From an uncultured Actinomycetes bacterium (GTDB lineage: Bacteria; Actinomycetota; Actinomycetes; Nanopelagicales; Nanopelagicaceae), in assembly GCA_903932705.1 (NCBI GenBank), contig CAIZHC010000102.1, positions 1-6,867 on the forward strand: 6,867 nucleotides of DNA. The letters run 5' to 3'. The notes beneath the pieces were generated by a model, which saw only the letters and a program-made list of their open reading frames with translations, ran no database searches and was not told where the DNA came from. Below are positions 1-5,424 of the stretch, piece after piece. Position 1 is the first letter of the stretch. The number at the start of each line of letters is the position of its first letter. The translations under genes and the position numbers were made by a program.

Positions 1-296
1 CCGTTGGTGCTGATGCTCATGCCGTGTTGGCAGAAGCTGTTAGAGCAGGCGTCTGGGTTTTTGGTGGAGGTTTTGAAGGTTACTCACCTCGAGTGGTCAC
101 TTCAGAGAACAAAGTGAGTGAGGGTCCTTTGATCGCTACTAATGCTCACATCGGTGGTTTTGCAATTATCGATGTAGAGAATGGCGAGCAGGCGAATTAC
201 TGGGCAGCCAAGATTGCGAAGTCATGCCGCTGTTCGCAAGAGGTCCGAAAAATCATGGACGACCCAATACAGGATTCACTCTTACAAGGTAATTAA
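1..296 (+). CDS. YCII/DGPF-domain protein, 3' end only (5' partial)
   Basis: The reading frame is open from the left edge (first full codon at position 3) to a TAA at 294-296, so the true start lies outside the window. The GTG at 24 is probably an internal valine: the frame upstream of it is open and no Shine-Dalgarno sequence precedes it. The visible part resembles the YCII-related (DGPF) family, a small ferredoxin-like fold. It has the features expected there: AVRAGVWVFGGGFE, then a V-x-x-x-x-x-K-V-S-E-G-P segment in the place of the 'DGPF' turn, then HIGGFAIIDVENGEQANYWAAKIA, and a C-terminal strand around VRKIMDD. Members are 90-150 residues long and mostly of unknown function; some are fused to or encoded beside ECF sigma factors. 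No catalytic role can be assigned. The last four bases overlap the end of the convergent transporter gene. Confidence 0.8.
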   Translation, partial: VGADAHAVLAEAVRAGVWVFGGGFEGYSPRVVTSENKVSEGPLIATNAHIGGFAIIDVENGEQANYWAAKIAKSCRCSQEVRKIMDDPIQDSLLQGN

Positions 297-2662
297 TGAC
301 TCTGCTGGGTTCCCTCAGGTGAATCGTGATAAACCACTTCATACCTCGGATTCATGATTGTCAGTTTGCCATCCTCTTCACCGACCATTCCCTCGGCCTT
401 AATGACAGAACCAACTTTGATTCCAGCAAGTGATTTACGTCCGAAGAATTGCAAAGTGATTCCACCAGTCTCATCCCAAATCTCAAGATCAACAGTTGGT
501 TTATCTTGGTGTGAAGATGTAATGGAAACTACTTGTCCCATAACGTGAGAACGCTGGCGCCAAATAACTTCACCAATCTTTCTAAGGTTGGGTTCAAAGT
601 GGGTGAATGGGAAATCTTGCAGAACAACTTTTGTTGCTTGCTTAACGGGCGCAGGGGCACTGGGCACTTCCGTCGAGGGTATTGATACCTCAGAAGACTT
701 TTCAACTTCTCCAGAGAGCAAGCTCGCTACATCGAAAGGCACAATGGTTGCGATAACACCTTTTAATAGAGTAATCGAAGATGCAATCTGCTCTGCGGTC
801 TGATCATGCAAGATGCGACCTAAGAATTGGGTGTAGATGCGGCGAGGCAATAGGAGGGTGAGTTCTACACCGACCTCAGAAGTGCATCGGCGTGCGTATT
901 GCACCACCGCTCTGGAGATTCTGCGATCTGGGCAATCAATCAACTTAAGCGGAATATCTGCAAGTTGAGCAGTTGCCGCCCACTTACGTTGAATCACCTC
1001 TGCCCTTTGGTCATCGAGAACAAAGTGCACAGCCTCCAAACTGCGAGGCGCTAGAGAGAGCGCATATTTTACGGCTCCCACCACTGCCAAATCCACTGAA
1101 TCAATAAGAAGGGCGACATCATGCTTTGAGTAAGTCGAAGACTTTGCTTTAGCATCGATGAGGTTGAGAACTTCCTCCTCCCGGCGATATTGATTTGCTA
1201 GGCGGAACATAAAGTAAACAAGCGCTGGTCCAACTACGACAATCAACCAAGCACCTTCCGTGAACTTCACCGTGGCAAAGATGATGACAACCAAAAGCGA
1301 CGTCACTGAAGCGAGCAAGCTAACAATCGCTTTCGCCCTCCACAACTTGCCCTTGAATTTACGAGCATTTACAAACATGCCAAAACCGGTAATTGAAAAT
1401 GCGGTGAAAACTCCCAGCGCATACAAGGCAACGAGTTTGTTGACTGAACCGTTGGTAAAGATGATGAGAGATATTGCGAAGAGCGAACAGGCGATGATTC
1501 CATTTGAATAAACCAGTTTGTGGCCACGGGAAGCAAACTGACGTGGCAGGAAGCCATCTTCAGAAATATTGGCGGCCAAGATTGGGAAGGCGTTGTAAAC
1601 GGTATTAGCTCCGGCAATCAAGATAAGCATGGTTGAGAATTGTGTAAACCCAAACCAGAGATGACCGAAGATCCCATTGCCAAGAATTGTCTTTGCAATC
1701 ACTGAGATAACCGAAGGGGTACCAGAGGTGTATGGAACTACCTGCAAATGGGAGGCGAACCAGGAAACACCAAATACTAGGGTGCCAAGTAAGCCACTCA
1801 TTAGGTTCATTGTGATTCTGGCATTTCGACCTTCAGGTGACTTAAATAGCGAGACACCATTGGAAATTGCTTCCAGGCCAGTAAGAGATGAACCGCCGTT
1901 TGCAAATGCTCGAAGCAGAATGAAGACCGAAGCAACAGTGAGTAAGCCAGAGTGGTGACCAAGAGACATAGTGCCAGATGGATCAGCAACATGATGTAGG
2001 TGACCGAAGAGCTCTTGCCAAATTCCAAGTGCAAAGACAACAAACATGCTCACAACAAAGAGATAAGTCGGAAGGGCGAAGGATCGACCAGCCTCCTTAA
2101 CGCCTCGGAGATTTCCATATGTTAAGAAGAGGATCACACCGATAGTCATCAAGTTTGTATAGGGAGTTAAGGATGGCCAGAAGGAGGCAACCGCCACAAT
2201 TCCAGCTGCGCTTTGGATTGCGATAGTCACTATGTAATCCAAGATCAGAGCTACCGCCGCCACGATTGACCAGAATCTTCCGAGGTTCTCGCGAGCCACG
2301 ATGTATGCGCCACCGGAAGAGGTGTATTTGGCGATGACGTTGTTATAGGAAAGTGTGAGCAGAACCAAGATGGTGAGAATCACCAGCGTCATTGGAAGTA
2401 ATACGCCAAAGGCGGCTAGCCCCATAAAAGGTACTAGGGCAATCAGAATCTGCTCACTTCCATAAGCCGATGAGGAGATGCAGTCACTAGAAAGAATGCC
2501 AAGGGCATAACGCTTGGCAAGGCGTTGGTGACTTAATTCGTGTCTATTGAGTGGAAGTCCAAGAAGCTTCTTCTTTACACGATAAGAGAAACTATCTTTT
2601 CCTTCTGGTAGTTCTAAAAGTGCAGTTGGAGCGCTTGCATCATCTAACCAAGTTTTGCTCAC
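293..2662 (-). CDS. KimA-like K+ symporter (APC superfamily) with C-terminal OB-fold domain
   Basis: This is a predicted inner-membrane, probably proton-coupled potassium importer of 789 residues. Residues ~50-490 form a 12-helix APC permease. From memory, the K+/H+ site residues of Bacillus subtilis KimA are D36, Y43, D117, T121, T230, E233 and Y377. Each has a counterpart here at matching local spacing: D60 and Y67 (SSDCISSSAYG), D142 and T146 (LDYIVT), T261 and E264 (LTGLEAISNG), and Y414 (VALYALGVF). Residues ~508-645 are a soluble USP-like regulatory domain, as in KimA. A low-complexity Ser/Pro/Glu linker (~651-685) leads to a roughly 100-residue OB-fold-like domain (~690-785, ending TIMNPRYEVVYH) that KimA, at about 607 residues, lacks. 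The start is GTG at 2662, inside a GTGA overlap with the regulator gene, so translation is probably coupled. The stop is shared with the convergent gene. An amino-acid permease is the alternative, but the site residues argue for potassium. Confidence 0.88.
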   Translation of the reverse strand: MSKTWLDDASAPTALLELPEGKDSFSYRVKKKLLGLPLNRHELSHQRLAKRYALGILSSDCISSSAYGSEQILIALVPFMGLAAFGVLLPMTLVILTILVLLTLSYNNVIAKYTSSGGAYIVARENLGRFWSIVAAVALILDYIVTIAIQSAAGIVAVASFWPSLTPYTNLMTIGVILFLTYGNLRGVKEAGRSFALPTYLFVVSMFVVFALGIWQELFGHLHHVADPSGTMSLGHHSGLLTVASVFILLRAFANGGSSLTGLEAISNGVSLFKSPEGRNARITMNLMSGLLGTLVFGVSWFASHLQVVPYTSGTPSVISVIAKTILGNGIFGHLWFGFTQFSTMLILIAGANTVYNAFPILAANISEDGFLPRQFASRGHKLVYSNGIIACSLFAISLIIFTNGSVNKLVALYALGVFTAFSITGFGMFVNARKFKGKLWRAKAIVSLLASVTSLLVVIIFATVKFTEGAWLIVVVGPALVYFMFRLANQYRREEEVLNLIDAKAKSSTYSKHDVALLIDSVDLAVVGAVKYALSLAPRSLEAVHFVLDDQRAEVIQRKWAATAQLADIPLKLIDCPDRRISRAVVQYARRCTSEVGVELTLLLPRRIYTQFLGRILHDQTAEQIASSITLLKGVIATIVPFDVASLLSGEVEKSSEVSIPSTEVPSAPAPVKQATKVVLQDFPFTHFEPNLRKIGEVIWRQRSHVMGQVVSITSSHQDKPTVDLEIWDETGGITLQFFGRKSLAGIKVGSVIKAEGMVGEEDGKLTIMNPRYEVVYHDSPEGTQQSH

Positions 2663-3411
2663 TTTGCGACCGACTTGCGAGTTGCCATTGCTCTGTAACC
2701 TGCCCCTGCTTCTGTTATTAGTAGAACTGGACGTTTTGGAGTTGCTTCTAACTTCTTTCGAAGCTGGCTGAGATATAGACGCAAGTAATTTGTTTCACTC
2801 ATGTACTTATCCCCCCAGACTTCCTTCAGTACCTGTTGCTGAGAGACGAGTCCGCCTTCAGCCCGAACGAGAACTTCTAGAATCTTCCACTCGATTGGAG
2901 TCAGGTGGATATGGACACTTTGATTGTCTGAATCAGAGACCGCTCGCTTTGAGAGATCCACATCCCAATTTCCCAAAACATAGGCCTCAACCACTTTGCC
3001 CCCCGTTTTAGAAGCCAAGTTCTCAATCCTGGCGAGGAGGGCTTGAATTTCGTTCTGTTTGGTAGCCAGCAGTTTTACAAGAGCGGAAACCGTGGTGCTT
3101 GCGAGGACATAAACAACTAGGGTAGTAACTCCATTTTTCTCAGATACTCGGAATGAGTGAAAGGGCCTAGTGAGGTAGAAGTTGAGGTAGAGATCGCTCT
3201 CTATAGAGAGAAGGATTGCTACCCAAATGCCTGAGCCAAGTGAGTAGAAAACAGTGACTACAAGCAAAATCAGAGTACTTGCGGTTAACCCAAGTTTTTG
3301 TAGAAAGAAATGAAGAGCCAAAAGGGTGAGTGGCATTACGCCCAATAAAACTGTTAGTGGAGCGAACCACCTGAGCTTCTCCCAAAACGATTTACTTCCG
3401 ACCGAGGCCAT
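2659..3411 (-). CDS. Membrane-anchored one-component regulator: KdpD-like DUF4118 domain fused to KdpE-like winged helix
   Basis: A 250-residue protein with an unusual domain order. Residues ~14-113 hold four hydrophobic helices (about 16-36, 42-56, 58-70 and 95-113). Between the third and fourth lies NFYLTRPFHSFRVSE, which matches the 'DFFF-x-x-P' loop of the KdpD DUF4118 sensor domain. A short coiled-coil-like stretch (~115-134) and a linker (~135-165) follow. Residues ~166-243 are an OmpR/PhoB-type winged helix closest to KdpE: HLTPIEWKILEVL, QQVLKEVWG, NYLRLYLSQLRKKLE, then LITEAGAGYR. No kinase, phosphoacceptor histidine or receiver domain is present. The simplest reading is a membrane sensor that binds DNA directly, like ToxR or CadC. 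It overlaps the K+ transporter gene by 4 nt (GTGA), which suggests it controls that gene. ATG at 3411 has no Shine-Dalgarno sequence but sits 6 nt after a -10-like TATTTT, consistent with a leaderless mRNA. The ligand is unknown; K+ or turgor is inferred. Confidence 0.88.
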   Translation of the reverse strand: MASVGSKSFWEKLRWFAPLTVLLGVMPLTLLALHFFLQKLGLTASTLILLVVTVFYSLGSGIWVAILLSIESDLYLNFYLTRPFHSFRVSEKNGVTTLVVYVLASTTVSALVKLLATKQNEIQALLARIENLASKTGGKVVEAYVLGNWDVDLSKRAVSDSDNQSVHIHLTPIEWKILEVLVRAEGGLVSQQQVLKEVWGDKYMSETNYLRLYLSQLRKKLEATPKRPVLLITEAGAGYRAMATRKSVAK

Positions 3412-3446
3412 GAGTTAAAAATAGACTTAATTTGGAGCTTTGCACC
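3412..3446 (-). promoter_or_regulatory. Candidate leaderless promoter of the regulator-transporter operon
   Basis: Read on the minus strand, a TATTTT hexamer (3423-3418, fitting TAnnnT) lies 6 nt before the ATG at 3411. Transcription would then begin at or next to the start codon. There is no purine-rich ribosome site before this ATG, which supports a leaderless transcript, common in actinobacteria. A hexamer GGTGCA (3446-3441) sits 17 nt further upstream but matches a -35 consensus poorly, as expected for a promoter that needs an activator. An alternative -10 is the TTAATTTAA stretch near 3457-3449, which would give a short leader without a ribosome site. Confidence 0.45.
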
Positions 3447-3452
3447 TTAAAT

Positions 3453-3487
3453 TAACCTTTCCTAACAATTCCTAACGAATTCCTAAC
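3453..3487 (-). repeat. Phased direct repeats, candidate operator for an OmpR/KdpE-type regulator
   Basis: On the plus strand TTCCTAAC occurs exactly three times, at 3459-3466, 3469-3476 and 3480-3487. A fourth, weaker copy sharing only TAAC lies at 3453-3456. The TAAC cores start at 3453, 3463, 3473 and 3484, spacings of 10, 10 and 11 bp, so all four face the same side of the helix. In the direction of the operon the unit reads GTTAGGAA. OmpR/PhoB-family winged helices bind tandem direct repeats with this spacing. The array fills most of the gap before the regulator gene and ends just upstream of the proposed -35. Autoregulation by the adjacent regulator is inferred; another response regulator could also use the site. 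Confidence 0.6.
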
Positions 3488-3489
3488 AC

Positions 3490-4779
3490 CTATCCCATAT
3501 TTTTCGGGGCGGAGAGCCTGGCGGCGATTAAAGATGCCTGCTTTCGTATTTCCGGAATAGCCGTGCTTTCAAAAGCCTCACCAGATCGCAGCGGACCTAG
3601 CGCATAAATGTTTTGGTGTGAATTGCCATCAGGCTTCATGAGCAACCCAGTCGAAACATCCACATGTAAACCCATTCCTAAAGGTCCGCGTGAAGTTTTT
3701 CCCTCCGCCAATAAATTCAAAGTTAAGGGATCAGACAATTCATAATCTCGACCAATACAGAGAGCTAAGTAATCCCCAGTGAATGTCTCATCGCCTGCAA
3801 GAGTGAGCGCGACTTCGTTCTCTCCAAGGTGGACTTCTAGAACTTTTCCTCCCACAACATGAATTCGGCCCGCCGCAATTTCTGCGTCGACAAGATCTGC
3901 TACTTCTGGTGCGATGCGATGGCGACGTCGAAACCAATTGGAACCATCGGTGCGTAAGAATTCTTCGCGCTCCTCGACGGTAAAGGTGCGCCACATTCCC
4001 TCCATAATTGGCCGCAAACCATCAACCGCTTGGCGCCATGATTCACCAGCCTGCTCCAAATAACTCCGAAGCTTTTCTAACGTGTCAACGTCGGAGAGCG
4101 AGGGAGTAAATGGGGAAATTTGGGACCTCTCATGCCTCTCTGGCAGATTACCGGAACCAGAGATTGCCACTACCGTGTTGTGAGGATCGCGTGCCAAATG
4201 ACTCAGAGCGACATCGATAAATGTGAGCCCGGTTCCAAAGCAAAGGAGTCTTTGCGATTGTGGAAGTGCAATCCCATCCCAAACATCTTTAATGACGAGA
4301 TGAGATTCGGGAACTCCATCTAAAAATTCAGGAGTTCGCGCCTTTCCCAGGCCCATAGCCAGCACAATCCCATCAAAGTTCTCCTCGTCCCCTGATGCAA
4401 ACGTGGCCACCACTCCTTGATCAATTGTTGGCGCTATATGAGTAACAAACTCTCTAACATGTTGAACCTCATCAGGAAGATGTCCGCGTAGATACGTGCT
4501 GTAGGTGCGGCGCTCCATAAAGGAATAGGAAGGCGCCTTCGACCACTCGGCAAAATCATCTGGTAGCTCTTCAACAGCGCTCAATCTTCCAGATGGCACA
4601 TTAAGTCGGTGAAGTTCATCCCGTGTTTGATAGGCCAAGCCTTCGCCGAGCAATTCACGCGGTTCAGCGATTGTGATGTTGGCTGGCGCAATACCGGAGC
4701 GGATCAATGCGATAGCAGTAAGGGTGCCTGACGCACCACCGCCAACAATCAATACCTTCTTACTGGAGTTAATCACCAC
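3490..4779 (-). CDS. FAD/NAD(P)-binding protein (NAD_binding_9-type oxidoreductase)
   Basis: A 429-residue flavoprotein-like protein, predicted cytoplasmic. The N-terminus has a Rossmann dinucleotide-binding motif, VLIVGGGASG (G13, G15, G18), with an acidic residue, E39, at the end of the second strand. The signature of the FAD-NAD(P)-binding family Pfam PF13454 follows: GEGLAYQ and LNVPSGRLS (residues 45-67), then DDFAEW. Further Rossmann elements are IVLAMG (138-143) and CFGTGLTFID (180-189). The C-terminal NIYALGPLRSGEAFESTAIPEIR block is typical of the same family. The substrate is unknown; characterised relatives are few. The start is GTG at 4779, with a second GTG directly after it. An in-frame TGA at 4800-4798, the stop of the exonuclease gene, and the absence of any standard start codon between exclude an upstream start. 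The 18-nt gap to the exonuclease gene suggests co-transcription. No terminator hairpin follows the stop before the repeat array. Confidence 0.85.
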   Translation of the reverse strand: MVINSSKKVLIVGGGASGTLTAIALIRSGIAPANITIAEPRELLGEGLAYQTRDELHRLNVPSGRLSAVEELPDDFAEWSKAPSYSFMERRTYSTYLRGHLPDEVQHVREFVTHIAPTIDQGVVATFASGDEENFDGIVLAMGLGKARTPEFLDGVPESHLVIKDVWDGIALPQSQRLLCFGTGLTFIDVALSHLARDPHNTVVAISGSGNLPERHERSQISPFTPSLSDVDTLEKLRSYLEQAGESWRQAVDGLRPIMEGMWRTFTVEEREEFLRTDGSNWFRRRHRIAPEVADLVDAEIAAGRIHVVGGKVLEVHLGENEVALTLAGDETFTGDYLALCIGRDYELSDPLTLNLLAEGKTSRGPLGMGLHVDVSTGLLMKPDGNSHQNIYALGPLRSGEAFESTAIPEIRKQASLIAARLSAPKNMG

Positions 4780-4797
4780 GCGATACTGCCACAGGAT

Positions 4798-5424
4798 TCA
4801 TTTCTTGCTGATGTTGAGCAATCGCTCAAGGGTAAGTATTTCGCCAGATTTTTCTGCTAATTCATTCTCTATCCGCGTCGCAAGGGCTAGGAAGACTGCC
4901 GCTGTTGTCAACGCATCCCCCAGAGCATGATGTGGCGTATAGACGGGAAGATTTAGTGAGCGCGCCAGAAATTCAAGTGAGGGTTCATGGCCACTCTCCT
5001 TATCTGCAAGGCCAGCGAAACGAGCAAGTGCGGCGGTATCAACCACTCTCTTTGGATATGAATATCCGTGACGCTTCAACGGTTCCGATAGGAAGGCCTT
5101 CTCGACCCAGCTGGCGTGGGCAATTAAGAACTTAGTAGAGAAATAACTAACTAATTCGGGGATGACCGCATCGGCCTCTCTTGCCTTCTCTAAATCAATC
5201 CCGCGCAGACCGTGAACCTGCACTGATGAATGAGAGGGGGATTTTGAGGGCACAATCTCTTCATAGAAATTTCCGATACCTTTAAAACGCCCATCTAAAA
5301 TTCTCACCGCACCCACCGAGACCACTTCATCATTGCGAAGATCTAAACCCGTTGCTTCCACATCTACCGCGCAATACTCATAAGAGCGCCAAGATTTATC
5401 TAGGCGTTCTTTGAAAATACTCAC
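4798..5424 (-). CDS. DnaQ-like (DEDDh) 3'-5' exonuclease
   Basis: A single-domain DEDDh exonuclease, predicted to remove 3' nucleotides from DNA or RNA with two metal ions. I prefer the GTG at 5424 (208 residues): it lies in a GTGA overlap with the upstream stop, and GAGG is 8 nt before it. An ATG at 5442 would add six residues (214) and overlap by 22 nt. Numbered from that ATG, motif I is AVDVEATGL (D27, E29), motif II is IAHASWVEKAFL (H109, E114), and motif III is HHALGD (H171, D176). The aspartate usual in motif II (HNAxFD) is replaced by glutamate at 114. Whether this is a subfamily trait or weakens activity is not clear from the sequence. It could be the replicative epsilon proofreader, but its pairing with a DUF294 protein argues for the less studied CBS/DUF294-linked exonuclease group. 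Confidence 0.88.
   Translation of the reverse strand: MSIFKERLDKSWRSYEYCAVDVEATGLDLRNDEVVSVGAVRILDGRFKGIGNFYEEIVPSKSPSHSSVQVHGLRGIDLEKAREADAVIPELVSYFSTKFLIAHASWVEKAFLSEPLKRHGYSYPKRVVDTAALARFAGLADKESGHEPSLEFLARSLNLPVYTPHHALGDALTTAAVFLALATRIENELAEKSGEILTLERLLNISKK

Noticed and set aside
24..296. A complete 90-residue protein starting at GTG 24
   Set aside because: The frame is open upstream to the window edge with family-like residues, there is no ribosome site, and YCII-domain proteins need the N-terminal strand that would be missing.
273..325. Inverted repeat gattcac / gtgaatc around the convergent stops as a possible bidirectional terminator
   Set aside because: The stem is only 7 bp with a 39-nt loop and has no T-run. 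Both arms lie inside coding sequence.
354..1958. Several plus-strand open frames of 60-95 codons antisense to the transporter gene
   Set aside because: They lack ribosome sites and family resemblance, and they lie opposite strongly conserved membrane or OB-fold coding sequence.
2659..3411. Sensor-winged-helix fusion as an artefact of a deletion or frameshift in a kdpDE locus
   Set aside because: The frame is continuous, there is no remnant of kinase or receiver sequence, the linker is a sensible coiled coil, and stop/start coupling to the next gene is intact. It looks like a maintained gene.
3412..3489. A c-di-AMP (ydaO-type) riboswitch before the transporter operon, as found before kimA in Bacillus
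   Set aside because: The gap is 78 bp, too short for that large RNA, and is mostly direct repeats. No pseudo-symmetric hairpin structure is visible, and the likely transcript start leaves no leader.
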